From Microcystis viridis FACHB-1342 (GTDB taxonomy: Bacteria > Cyanobacteriota > Cyanobacteriia > Cyanobacteriales > Microcystaceae), in assembly GCF_014698335.1 (NCBI RefSeq), contig NZ_JACJSV010000028.1, positions 1-54,823 on the forward strand: a stretch of DNA of 54,823 nucleotides, given 5' to 3'. The position numbers and the translations under genes are program-made. The notes below the pieces were generated by a model that had not been told where the DNA came from, made no database searches, and saw only the letters and a program-made list of their open reading frames with translations. Of the stretch, positions 15,836-24,851 are shown piece after piece; positions within the stretch are counted from its first letter, which is position 1, and every line of letters starts with the position of its first letter.

Positions 15836-16939
15836 TTAAGCCAAAAAATCTTGGACGATTTGGAGGATTCTTTGGGATGCTTGTCCATCTCCAAAAGGAT
15901 TAATGGCATTAGCCATACGATCATAGGCGATTTTATCCCTTAATAATTCTCCCGCTGCGGCTAAAATTTGCTCCGGATTAGTCCCAATTAATTTCGCTGT
16001 TCCCGCTTGCACTGCTTCCGGTCTTTCTGTGGTTTCTCGCAATACTAAAACCGGTTTTCCTAAACTCGGTGCTTCTTCTTGAATGCCTCCAGAATCAGTT
16101 AATAATAAATAACAGCGTTGAATCGCCCCCACTAACTCGGCATAATCGAGAGGTTCAGTTAAAAATACCCTGGGATGATTGCCCAAAGCGGACTGTATTG
16201 GTTCTCGGACGGTGGGATTGCGATGGAGGGGTAATAATAGGGCTGTATCGGTATATTTTTCTAACAACAAAGTGAATCCTTTGATAATATCCTGTAAGGG
16301 TTCGCCCCAATTTTCCCGGCGGTGAACCGTGGCTAATAAAACCCGATAATCTGACCAATTTAAGCCCGCAATTTGACATTCTGGGGCGGTTTTGGCTACG
16401 GTTAATAAAGCATCAATAACTGTATTACCGGTGTGGTGAATATTTCCTGTCACCCCAGATTTTTGTAAATTTTCCACGGCTAAAGTAGTGGGAGCAAAAT
16501 GTAGGGTAGTCAGTTGAGAAATTAGGCGGCGATTAGCTTCTTCGGGATAGGGATTATAGATATCATTAGTTCTTAATCCTGCTTCCACATGAGCGATAGG
16601 AATTTGTTGATAAAAAGCCGCTAAAGCAGCAGCAAAAGCAGTAGTAGTATCACCTTGCACAATAATTAAATCTGGTTTTATGCGCTCAAAGACCGTTTCT
16701 AAACCGCGTAAACTGCGGCAAGTAATATCAGTTAAGGTTTGACGGGTTTGCATAATATCGAGATTTTCATCTGCTTTTAAAGCAAATAATTCCATCACCT
16801 GCGCTACCATTTCTTTATGCTGTCCCGTCAGAATTACATGGGTTTGAAACTGTTCCGATTCTTGAAAAGCACGAATAACGGGAGCTAATTTAATCGCTTC
16901 GGGACGAGTTCCAAGAGTAATACAAATTGATTTCGACAT
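15836..16939 (-). CDS. wecB: UDP-N-acetylglucosamine 2-epimerase (non-hydrolysing)
   Basis: Interconverts UDP-GlcNAc and UDP-ManNAc for surface polysaccharides. The 367-aa protein shows GTRPEAIKLAPVIRAF (9-24), GQHKEMV (near 40), VQGDTTTAFAAALAAFYQQIPIAHVEAGLRT (near 94-124) and YPEEANRRLIS. HRRENWGEP (near 207), the catalytic region DSGGIQEEAPSLGKPVLVLRETTERPEA (near 281-308) and GTAKLIG are also present. An ATG start follows a heptamer-repeat spacer. Confidence is high. Confidence 0.95.
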   Translation of the reverse strand: MSKSICITLGTRPEAIKLAPVIRAFQESEQFQTHVILTGQHKEMVAQVMELFALKADENLDIMQTRQTLTDITCRSLRGLETVFERIKPDLIIVQGDTTTAFAAALAAFYQQIPIAHVEAGLRTNDIYNPYPEEANRRLISQLTTLHFAPTTLAVENLQKSGVTGNIHHTGNTVIDALLTVAKTAPECQIAGLNWSDYRVLLATVHRRENWGEPLQDIIKGFTLLLEKYTDTALLLPLHRNPTVREPIQSALGNHPRVFLTEPLDYAELVGAIQRCYLLLTDSGGIQEEAPSLGKPVLVLRETTERPEAVQAGTAKLIGTNPEQILAAAGELLRDKIAYDRMANAINPFGDGQASQRILQIVQDFLA

Positions 16940-16943
16940 ATTA

Positions 16944-16979
16944 TTATCAGTTATCAGTTATCAGTTATCAGTTATCAGA
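16944..16979. repeat. TTATCAG heptamer array upstream of wecB
   Basis: Five consecutive 7-bp TTATCAG units lie within a few bases of the wecB start codon, so they occupy the leader of the gene. Confidence 0.85.
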
Positions 16980-17046
16980 TGTGAGTTTTCAGTTCACTGA
17001 TTACTGTTGAATGATCCATGAAAATCTATTGAATTGTGCTGTTTTG

Positions 17047-18381
17047 TCATTTTTCACCGGTGGGGGTTTGTTGAACAATAACTTGGGGATAGAGTTGCAT
17101 TTGCTGAGGATTTAAAGAAGGTCGAGAGATGGTCAAAACTTTTTGTTTGGCTAACTCTTGAGTCATGGTATCTAAAGTTTGAGCGATACGCAAATTATAT
17201 TCTAATTGTTCCCCAGAAGAAAGCAAATTACTTAAGCCATCGATTAAACGTCTTAAATTCTCGCGAAATTGGGGATCACCGATTAACTCATCGATATCGG
17301 AGGTGATTTTTTGAGTATTTTCAAAAGTCACCCTAGCGGATTCGAGAGTTTTTTGCAGCAGGACTATTGTAGCAGGATCGTTAATAGTTTTAGTAATTTC
17401 TCGTAAATTATTCGATGTCTCCACCGCATTATTCAAAATCGTCTCGATATTTTGCATGACTTGTTTAGTATCAATTTCATCTAAACCAGCATTCAACCTC
17501 AGGGCGGTATTATTGAGATTATTAGCGAGACTGCCAATACCTAAACTAGCTTGATTAATATTATCGAGAGTATTAACAATTTGTCCCCGATTTTCGCTGA
17601 GAACAGCATTGAGATTAGCGACTAATTGGGAGGATTGTTGAAAAGTCCTGCTGATTTGACTGCGATTTTCCTGAACGGTATTATCTAAAGTATTGACAAA
17701 ACGGGAGGCATTATTAGCCGTATTAGTGACCGAGCGACTGGTGGTAGCTAATTCCAAAGATAGACGAGAGATTTCTCTTTGGGCATTACGGATAGTCTGA
17801 GAGGTATCATCGGATAAACGGGCGATTTTTTGAGCTGCTATAGCGGTATTTTTGGTGACATCATTGAGATTACCCACAAATTCAGGACTGGTAAAAGTAT
17901 CCACTAAACGACCAACACTAGACATTAATTGTGTTCCTGTTGTCCCCTGTAAACGAGTATTATTACAGAGAATTAACTGTTGATCACAGTCGGGACCCAG
18001 AGGGTCGAGATTTTTGGCCTCAGCACTTAAAGAAACTAAGGGAGTGATATCGATGGCTGCCTCCCCAATTAATCCGGAAAGATTGGTAGTAACAGTTACC
18101 TTCCTAGGCATAACTAAAGTAGCAGAAGCGATTTCGGCAATAACTTCCACTTGATTGCTTCCCGGGATAAAACTCGTAATTCTTCCCACTCTCACCCCGC
18201 GAAAACGCACCGGCGCCCCGACTTGTAACCCTTCCACGTCGGCAAACTCGAAGATTAATTGATAGGTTCTTTGACCAAATCCCCCCCCGCGAACCCAGAT
18301 AGCGAGCACCCCAAAGACCAATAATCCGCCTAGGGCAAACAAACCTAGTCTTCCTTCCCGTAAAGCTCGCGAACTCTGCAT
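17047..18381 (-). CDS. MCE/MlaD-family substrate-binding protein
   Basis: A 444-aa MCE-domain protein, the lipid-binding component of an Mla/TGD-type ABC transporter at the inner membrane facing the periplasm. One N-terminal membrane helix (about 12-29) is followed by the MCE domain: FEFADVEGLQVGAPVRFRGVRVGRI (near 45-69), then VTTNLSGLIGEAAIDITPL. A long coiled-coil part rich in N, Q and T follows (about 175-400), as in cyanobacterial homologues related to plastid TGD2. The ATPase gene lies 46 nt upstream on the same strand. No permease gene is adjacent. Confidence 0.88.
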   Translation of the reverse strand: MQSSRALREGRLGLFALGGLLVFGVLAIWVRGGGFGQRTYQLIFEFADVEGLQVGAPVRFRGVRVGRITSFIPGSNQVEVIAEIASATLVMPRKVTVTTNLSGLIGEAAIDITPLVSLSAEAKNLDPLGPDCDQQLILCNNTRLQGTTGTQLMSSVGRLVDTFTSPEFVGNLNDVTKNTAIAAQKIARLSDDTSQTIRNAQREISRLSLELATTSRSVTNTANNASRFVNTLDNTVQENRSQISRTFQQSSQLVANLNAVLSENRGQIVNTLDNINQASLGIGSLANNLNNTALRLNAGLDEIDTKQVMQNIETILNNAVETSNNLREITKTINDPATIVLLQKTLESARVTFENTQKITSDIDELIGDPQFRENLRRLIDGLSNLLSSGEQLEYNLRIAQTLDTMTQELAKQKVLTISRPSLNPQQMQLYPQVIVQQTPTGEK

Positions 18382-18427
18382 GATTTTTCTCTCATTCTCG
18401 ATAGTTCTTAATTTAGCTTAATCTAGC

Positions 18428-19210
18428 TTAAACGATTGTCCTAATCGGGCCTTCAATGCTGGCGCTAAAAAATTGCCGGATCATGGGATGATCGGTACGA
18501 TCGATATCTGCCACTAATCCCTGCCATTGCACTTTTCCCTGATAGAGAAATACTACTCGATCGGCGGTGCGTCGGATGGTGCTTTGTTGGTGAGAAACCA
18601 TCACATAAGTGTTCGCAGACCCCGATTTTTCATGGAGAGTCCGCACTAGATCCTCGATAATTGTAGAAGCTATTGGGTCTAATCCGGCGGTAGGTTCATC
18701 ATACAGCAGTAATTCAGGATTATCAGCCGGATTATCGGGATTAGTGATAATAGCGCGGGCAAAAGCCACCCGTTTACGCATTCCCCCCGATAGTTCCGAG
18801 GGATAAAGGTCACTAATTCCCTGTAAACCGACCATTTCCAAGCTTTTTTCCACTAATTCCCTAATTATGGCTTTTTTTAAGTTAGTTTGTTCGTAGAGAT
18901 AAAAACCGACATTTTCCCCGACGGTGAGAGAATCAAACAGGGCTGTTTGTTGAAAAACTAAGGAAGTTCGCATCGCTTCTCGACCATCTTCTAGCAATCC
19001 CTGACGCAATTGGCCTTTAATACGAATTTCTCCCGCATTTATCCCCGTTAATCCCGCAATTAACCGTAAAACCGTTGATTTTCCCGTCCCCGACGGCCCG
19101 ATAATTACCAGGGCCTCCCCTCGATAAATGGTTAAATCTAATCCGTCGAGAATAACGTTATCCCCGAATCTTTTCGATACTCCTCTCAATTCAATTAACG
19201 GTTCTTTCAT
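18428..19210 (-). CDS. ABC transporter ATPase (MlaF/TGD3-like)
   Basis: A 260-aa ABC ATPase. Walker A GPSGTGKST (near 38-46), the Q-loop in SLVFQQTALFDSLTVGENV (near 83-101), signature LSGGMRKR (near 140) and Walker B LLLYDEPTAGLDPIAS (near 167) are intact, with H-loop VMVSHQQ. Sequence style and the adjacent MCE gene point to the lipid-transport (Mla/TGD) class. It would supply energy for phospholipid or glycolipid trafficking. A terminal permease must be encoded elsewhere. Confidence 0.9.
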   Translation of the reverse strand: MKEPLIELRGVSKRFGDNVILDGLDLTIYRGEALVIIGPSGTGKSTVLRLIAGLTGINAGEIRIKGQLRQGLLEDGREAMRTSLVFQQTALFDSLTVGENVGFYLYEQTNLKKAIIRELVEKSLEMVGLQGISDLYPSELSGGMRKRVAFARAIITNPDNPADNPELLLYDEPTAGLDPIASTIIEDLVRTLHEKSGSANTYVMVSHQQSTIRRTADRVVFLYQGKVQWQGLVADIDRTDHPMIRQFFSASIEGPIRTIV

Positions 19211-19251
19211 CGTCGCTTAATTATCTTATAACCTCTGGAATTTTAGGGAGA

Positions 19252-19393
19252 TGGGGAAGTGGGGTGTGGGGTGTGGGGTGTGGGGTGTGGGGTGTGGGGA
19301 AGTGGGGTGTGGGGAGAATAAAGCTGCCTCCTATCTCCTGTCTCCTATCTCCTATCTCCTGTCTCCTGAATACTGACTCCTGAATACTGACTC
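19252..19393. repeat. Heptamer arrays GGGGTGT and TCTCCTG/A
   Basis: A (GGGGTGT)n block at about 19252-19316 is followed by a block of TCTCCTA/TCTCCTG and CTGACTCCTGAATA units (about 19328-19393). Both have a period of 7 or its multiples. The spacer separates the divergent ABC ATPase and radical SAM genes. Confidence 0.8.
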
Positions 19394-19452
19394 GATTCTG
19401 GCTGCTATAGTAGAAAAGCACCCATTGCTGACGATATCTGAGGTAGATTGCC

Positions 19453-22023
19453 GTGACTATTGCTTTAGACCAACTGCTTACCCCCGACATTTTTCGACCA
19501 GCGCGTTATTTGGGCAACGAGTTAGGTGCTAAACATAAAGAATGGGCAAGTGCGGTGGTTCGTTGGGTGTTAACCTATCCGGAAGTGTACGAAGTGGGGG
19601 CATCTAACCTCGGCCATATTATCCTCTACAATATCCTCAATGCACAACCCCGCCAACTCTGCGATCGCACTTATTTACCCGCACCGGATTTAGCCCAAAA
19701 ACTCAAACAGACAAAAACCCCCTTATTTGCCCTAGAATCCCGTCGTTACCTCACAGATTTTGATATTCTGGGTTTTAGTCTCAGTTATGAGCTAGGAGCC
19801 ACCAATATTTTAGAAATGCTCGACCTAGCGGCAATTCCCTTGACTTGGAGAGCAAGAGATGCGGGTAACTATCCGCTAATTTTTGCCGGGGGACAAACTG
19901 CCACCTCTAACCCCGAACCCTACGCCGACTTTTTTGATTTTATCGCCCTTGGTGATGGCGAAGAATTATTGCCAGAAATCGGTTTAATTTTAGAAGAAGG
20001 TAAACTAGCTAATCTAAGCAAAGAAGAACTATTGCTAGATTTAGCCCAAATTCCGGGGGTATATGTGCCGCGTTTCTACGATGTCACCCCAATCGGTGCA
20101 GTTATCCCCAATCGTGACGATGTACCGCAAAGAATTTTACGCCGGGTAGCCACTCCTATCCCAGCCTATTCTATCGGTTTAGTTCCCTTCGTGGAAACGG
20201 TTCACGATCGCCTAGTGGTGGAAATTCGTCGCGGTTGCACTCGGGGATGTCGTTTTTGTCAACCGGGGATGTTAACCCGTCCTGCGCGGGATGTGCAACC
20301 GGAAGCAGTCATCGAATCGATTGAAAAAGGAATGCGAGCGACGGGATATAACGAATTTTCTCTATTATCTCTCAGTTGCTCCGATTATCTAGCTTTACCT
20401 GCCGTGGGTATGGAGATTAAAAACCGTCTCCAGAATGAGAATATATCTCTATCCTTACCCAGTCAAAGAGTCGATCGCTTTGACGAAAATATTGCTAACA
20501 TAATTGGGGGCAATCGTCAATCGGGTTTAACCTTTGCACCGGAAGCGGGAACCCAACGAATGCGCGATGTGATTAACAAAGGGTTAACCAACGAAGAATT
20601 ACTCAGAGGGATAAAAACTGCCGTCGAACAGGGTTGGGATAAGGTCAAACTCTATTTTATGATCGGTTTGCCGGGGGAAACCGATGTGGATGTCATCGGT
20701 ATCGTGGAAACGGTGCGCTGGTTGCGTCGGGAATGTCGTTTACCGAAGCGGAAACCCCTCGATTTTACCCTAACTATCTCGAATTTTACCCCTAAACCCC
20801 ATACCCCCTTCCAGTGGCATTCCGTCTCCACGGCCGAATTTATCCGCAAACAGGAGTTATTAAGACAGGAATTCCAAGGCATGAGAGGGGTAAAAGTCAA
20901 TTATACCGATGTCCGCATCTCGGCTATGGAAGATTTTATCGGTCGCGGTGACAGAAGTTTAGGGAAAGTGGTGCTGCGCGCTTGGCAATTGGGAGCCGGG
21001 ATGGATGCTTGGTGGGATAATACGGAAAAAGCCTATCAAGCATGGTCACAGGCGATCGAAGAATCCGGTTTAACCTGGAAATATCGTCAGATAGAACAGG
21101 GAGAATGGAATATTTTTGCCGATACAGACAAAGATATTTTAGAGCGTCCTTTGCCCTGGGATCATCTGGATACCGGTATCGATAAAAAATGGCTAGAGGA
21201 GGACTTAAAACGCGCTCTAGACGCGGCAACGGTTCCCGATTGTTCTTTTGAGGGTTGTTCCCATTGTGGCGTTTGTAGCGTCGATTTTGGTCATAATATC
21301 GTCATTGAAGCGCCCCCGATTCCCGCTTTTGCCGGACATTTTCAACCCAATCAAGAACGCACCCAAAGAATTCGGGTTTGGTTTGGCAAAATTGGCGAAA
21401 TGGCTCTAGTTAGCCACTTGGATCTGGTGCGTTTATTTGATCGCGTCGTCCGTCGGGCTGCTATTCCCATTTCCTTTACTGGTGGATTTCACCCCGGTCC
21501 GCGCATTTCGATCGCCAATGCTTTATCCTTGGGAGCAACCAGTAGCGGTGAGATTGTCGATTTTGAATTGACAAAAGTGATGGATTTAGAGACGTTTAAA
21601 CAGCAGTTAACCGCACAATTACCCGCAGATTTGCCGGTTTATCAGGTGGAAGAAATTCCCTTAAATGCTCCTGCTGCCACCCGTGTGTTAGAAAAAGCCG
21701 AGTATTTGCTCACTTTTAATAGCGAGGGAATTGACTGCCAACAGTGGCAAAATTGGATCGAGGCAATTAAACAAGCAACGGTGATGGAACGGGAAAAAAC
21801 CACCAAATCCGGCAAAAAAGTCACGATTAATCTGCGAGAACAATTATATGAATTAGAGTTAAAAACTGTTGACAAACAAGCCGTTTTGTGCTATGTGGGC
21901 AGTTGTCGCAATGATGGCACTTTACTACAGCCCGATCATATCGTCGAGATGTTAGAAAGGGTTTCTGGCCAAGAGATTTCGCTGCTTAATTTTCATCGTC
22001 AGCGCTTGATTTTAGGAGCTTAA
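19453..22023 (+). CDS. TIGR03960-family radical SAM protein with DUF2344
   Basis: An 856-aa protein, B12-binding-like N-terminus plus radical SAM core plus C-terminal TIGR03936/DUF2344 domain, widespread in cyanobacteria and Gram-positives; function unknown, with a link to RNA or ribosome modification only guessed. The 4Fe-4S motif C262-x3-C266-x2-C269 is in GCTRGCRFCQPGM. FAPEAGTQRMRDVINKG and KLYFMIGLPGET follow. A cysteine group CSFEGCSHCGVCSVDFG (near 598) may bind a second cluster. The C-terminal part begins RIRVWFGKIGEMALVSHLDLVR. GTG 19453 is the start (MTIALDQLLTPDIF). Confidence 0.9.
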   Translation: MTIALDQLLTPDIFRPARYLGNELGAKHKEWASAVVRWVLTYPEVYEVGASNLGHIILYNILNAQPRQLCDRTYLPAPDLAQKLKQTKTPLFALESRRYLTDFDILGFSLSYELGATNILEMLDLAAIPLTWRARDAGNYPLIFAGGQTATSNPEPYADFFDFIALGDGEELLPEIGLILEEGKLANLSKEELLLDLAQIPGVYVPRFYDVTPIGAVIPNRDDVPQRILRRVATPIPAYSIGLVPFVETVHDRLVVEIRRGCTRGCRFCQPGMLTRPARDVQPEAVIESIEKGMRATGYNEFSLLSLSCSDYLALPAVGMEIKNRLQNENISLSLPSQRVDRFDENIANIIGGNRQSGLTFAPEAGTQRMRDVINKGLTNEELLRGIKTAVEQGWDKVKLYFMIGLPGETDVDVIGIVETVRWLRRECRLPKRKPLDFTLTISNFTPKPHTPFQWHSVSTAEFIRKQELLRQEFQGMRGVKVNYTDVRISAMEDFIGRGDRSLGKVVLRAWQLGAGMDAWWDNTEKAYQAWSQAIEESGLTWKYRQIEQGEWNIFADTDKDILERPLPWDHLDTGIDKKWLEEDLKRALDAATVPDCSFEGCSHCGVCSVDFGHNIVIEAPPIPAFAGHFQPNQERTQRIRVWFGKIGEMALVSHLDLVRLFDRVVRRAAIPISFTGGFHPGPRISIANALSLGATSSGEIVDFELTKVMDLETFKQQLTAQLPADLPVYQVEEIPLNAPAATRVLEKAEYLLTFNSEGIDCQQWQNWIEAIKQATVMEREKTTKSGKKVTINLREQLYELELKTVDKQAVLCYVGSCRNDGTLLQPDHIVEMLERVSGQEISLLNFHRQRLILGA

Positions 22024-22243
22024 CCATCGTAAATTGTTCCCTTTATGCTCTAACCCCAGAAAGTCAGCTAATCTTGATCGACTAATTCCAAGGAATCATC
22101 AACCAAAGCTGGCCGGTAATTTTGAACAACCAAAAGTTTCCTAAGAGACAGATTCACCTAATCAAATAAAAGGAGATGAAAATTAAAATCTGGTTGATTT
22201 CAGGCTACCGGCAATAGTCACTGATAACTGATCACTGATAAAC

Positions 22244-23458
22244 TTATTGCAAGGCGTCGAAGACTTTAAACATGGGTAGGTACATAGACACAAGAATAGT
22301 TCCCACCATCACCCCAATAGCAACCATCATCAAGGGTTCAATGATACTGGTTAAAGCTTTAACGGCCTGTTCCACCTCATCTTCGTAGAAATCCGCCACT
22401 TTCATCATCATGGTATCTAATTCTCCTGTTTCTTCACCAATACTAATCATTTGAATGGCCAAAGGTGGGAAAACATTGGCTTTTTGTAGGGACAAACTCA
22501 TCATTCCCCCCTGCTGAATTTCCTTCTTAGCACTAGCGATCGTATTAGCAATTACCTGATTACCCACCGTATTAGAAACTATATCAAGGGAATTCAAAAT
22601 CGGGACACCAGAACGCGTCAGAGTCCCAAAAACCCGGCAAAATCTAGCCACAGCCGATTTTTTATTCAAATCGCCAAAAAGGGGCATTTTAAGGAAAAAC
22701 CAGTCAATTTGCAGACGACCTATCGGGGTTTTGTAATAGCGACGCAGCAAAAAAACCGTGGCAGCAATGGTGACAATCGGAATTAAAATCAACCAACTAC
22801 GCATCACACCACTTAAAAAGAGCATAAATTGCGTTAAAGCTGGTAGTGGCACCTTCAAATCGGTGAAAATTTTCGCAAACACGGGAATTAAAAAGATGGT
22901 CATCCCGAAAAACACAATTATCGCCAAAATTCCCACCGCTACCGGATAGGTCATCGCTGATTTAATCTGGTTTTTCAAGCGGGCCATATCTTCCAAAAGT
23001 TTCGAGAGACGGAGCAGCACTTCATCGAGTACCCCCCCCGTCTCTCCAGCTTCGATCATACTGACATAAAGTTCATCAAAACATTCGGTATGTTTGGCCA
23101 TCGCTTCCGATAACGGACTCCCTTGCTGTACGTCGGTGCTAATCGCTTGTAGTGCTTTTCTCATCTTGGGATTACTGGATTGATCCCCCAAAACTCCCAA
23201 ACATCTCATAATCGGCACACCAGCATTAATCATTACCGAAAATTGACGGGAAAAAACCGCTTTATCTTTGATGGAAATCTTGGCAAATATCAACTCTAAA
23301 CTAGAAAGATCGATCTCTCCTCCCGCTTTTTTGACTTTACCGACGGCGGCATATTTTGCCTTCAGTATCATTCGAGCATGATCGGGAGACATAGCTTCAA
23401 CTTTCTCTTGGAAAACTTTTCCAGAGCTGCTTTTAACTTGTGCGACAAAAGTAGGCAT
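22244..23458 (-). CDS. pilC: Type IV pilus platform protein PilC
   Basis: The inner-membrane platform of type IV pili, coupling PilB/PilT ATPases to pilin assembly. The 404-aa protein has two T2SSF domains: FSRQFSVMINAGVPIMRCLGVL (near 70-91) and FCRVFGTLTRSGVPILNSLDIV (near 275-296), each followed by GETGG/GEETGEL motifs. Membrane helices lie near 170-195, 217-240 and 372-395. It is last in the pilB-pilT-pilC order, 141 nt after pilT. It is needed for twitching and natural competence in cyanobacteria. Confidence 0.96.
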   Translation of the reverse strand: MPTFVAQVKSSSGKVFQEKVEAMSPDHARMILKAKYAAVGKVKKAGGEIDLSSLELIFAKISIKDKAVFSRQFSVMINAGVPIMRCLGVLGDQSSNPKMRKALQAISTDVQQGSPLSEAMAKHTECFDELYVSMIEAGETGGVLDEVLLRLSKLLEDMARLKNQIKSAMTYPVAVGILAIIVFFGMTIFLIPVFAKIFTDLKVPLPALTQFMLFLSGVMRSWLILIPIVTIAATVFLLRRYYKTPIGRLQIDWFFLKMPLFGDLNKKSAVARFCRVFGTLTRSGVPILNSLDIVSNTVGNQVIANTIASAKKEIQQGGMMSLSLQKANVFPPLAIQMISIGEETGELDTMMMKVADFYEDEVEQAVKALTSIIEPLMMVAIGVMVGTILVSMYLPMFKVFDALQ

Positions 23459-23468
23459 AGGACAAATT

Positions 23469-23492
23469 AGTTATCAGTTATCAGTTATCAGT
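23469..23492. repeat. Heptamer array between pilT and pilC
   Basis: About three and a half TTATCAG units lie 10 nt upstream of pilC, followed by further imperfect copies. Confidence 0.8.
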
Positions 23493-23599
23493 TTTTTAGC
23501 TGTTAGCTGTTAGCCATCAGGAGTCAGGAGATTATTTTTATTTATTGTCCCTGCTTCGGTACTCCCCAATCTCCTATGCCTTTTAAACAGTATTTATCA

Positions 23600-24706
23600 T
23601 TAGAAACGGGTTTTAGTTTTGGCGTTAGCAACGGACCCAGCGACCAGACGTTGTAATTCATCGGGTTTACTACTTTTAGAAATTGCCTCTTCAAAGGATA
23701 TAACACCGCTAACAACTAAATTAGCTAATCCCTGTTCCATAGTTTGCATTCCTAGCTTCATTCCCGTTTGAATTGCCGAGTAAACTTGGGGGGCTTTTCC
23801 TTCGCGAATTAGGTTAGCGATCGCTGGAGTTACCACCATGATTTCCTGTACCATTGCCCGGCCAAATTCCCCCGGTTTGGGATTTTTTTTCTTGACTAGG
23901 TTTTGACTAAAAACTGCTAGTAAAGAATTGGATAACATGGCGCGAATTTGTGCCTGTTGGTTAGCGGGGAAAACGTCAATAATCCGATCCACTGTTCCCG
24001 CTGCCGAGCTAGTGTGTAGGGTTCCGAAGACTAAGTGACCGGTTTCCGCGGCCGTAATTGCCAAACTAATTGTTTCTAAATCCCGCATTTCTCCCACAAG
24101 GATAATATCAGGGTCTTCTCGTAAAGCTGCTCTTAGTGCGTTAGCAAAACTCTTGGTATCTTCTCCTTTTTGTCGTTGGTGAAACAGGCTTTTTATATTA
24201 GGAAAAACGTATTCAATTGGGTCTTCTACAGTTAAAATATGTTCAGACCTAGTCCGATTAATTAAGTCTAAAATTGCCGCTAAAGTGGTAGTTTTACCTG
24301 AACCTGTTTGGCCAGTTACGAGAATTAATCCCCTCGGTCTTTCCGATAATTCTCGGATCACTTCTGGTAAATTTAATTGTTCAAAGTTAGGCATTTTAGA
24401 GGACAAAGCGCGTAAACAAGCTGCATAGGCTCCCCTTTCTTTATAAACATTGATCCTAAATCTTGCTAATCCTTTCACCCCGTAGGAACAGTCTAATTCC
24501 CAATTCTGCTCTAACTCTTTTCTTTGGGTATTATTGAGCATACTAAAAATCAATTTCTGACAATCTTGCGGGGTTAAAGATTCTTCATTAATCGGGGACA
24601 GTTTGCCACTAATGCGAAAATAGACCGGCGCCCCAGACTGAATGTGCATATCGGAACCGCCCATCTCGACCAATTGTTCCATTAAATCTTCGATCATTAA
24701 TTCCAT
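23600..24706 (-). CDS. pilT: Type IV pilus retraction ATPase PilT
   Basis: A hexameric ATPase that powers pilus retraction. The 368-aa protein has an N-terminal PAS-like half (GGSDMHIQSGAPVYFRISGKL), Walker A VTGQTGSGKTTT (near 130-141) and the Asp box EDPIEYVF. Walker B DPDIILVGEMRD (near 195-206), the His box ETGHLVFGTLHTSSA and a C-terminal AIANLIREGK close to the AIRNLIRE retraction motif are also present. Its start is ATG 24706. Upstream pilB is 145 nt away across a repeat. Confidence 0.96.
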   Translation of the reverse strand: MELMIEDLMEQLVEMGGSDMHIQSGAPVYFRISGKLSPINEESLTPQDCQKLIFSMLNNTQRKELEQNWELDCSYGVKGLARFRINVYKERGAYAACLRALSSKMPNFEQLNLPEVIRELSERPRGLILVTGQTGSGKTTTLAAILDLINRTRSEHILTVEDPIEYVFPNIKSLFHQRQKGEDTKSFANALRAALREDPDIILVGEMRDLETISLAITAAETGHLVFGTLHTSSAAGTVDRIIDVFPANQQAQIRAMLSNSLLAVFSQNLVKKKNPKPGEFGRAMVQEIMVVTPAIANLIREGKAPQVYSAIQTGMKLGMQTMEQGLANLVVSGVISFEEAISKSSKPDELQRLVAGSVANAKTKTRF

Positions 24707-24812
24707 AAGTTAAACCCCATCTATAAGGTAAAATCAGTGAACAGTGAAAAGACATTGGGAAAGTGCTATTTAAGACTACTCACTTAATACTCCTTACTTA
24801 AAACTCAAATCT

Positions 24813-24842
24813 CATAACTGATAACTGATAACTGATAACTGA
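24813..24842. repeat. TAACTGA heptamer array between pilB and pilT
   Basis: Four or more TAACTGA units (the reverse complement of the CAGTTAT family) lie just after the pilB stop. Confidence 0.8.
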
Positions 24843-24851
24843 AAAACTGTC

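Noticed and set aside
19221-19490. 89-aa minus-strand ORF
   Set aside because: Its C-terminal half is translated GGGGTGT/TCTCCTG repeat (PHFPTPHTPHPT); low complexity and overlapping the start of a real gene.
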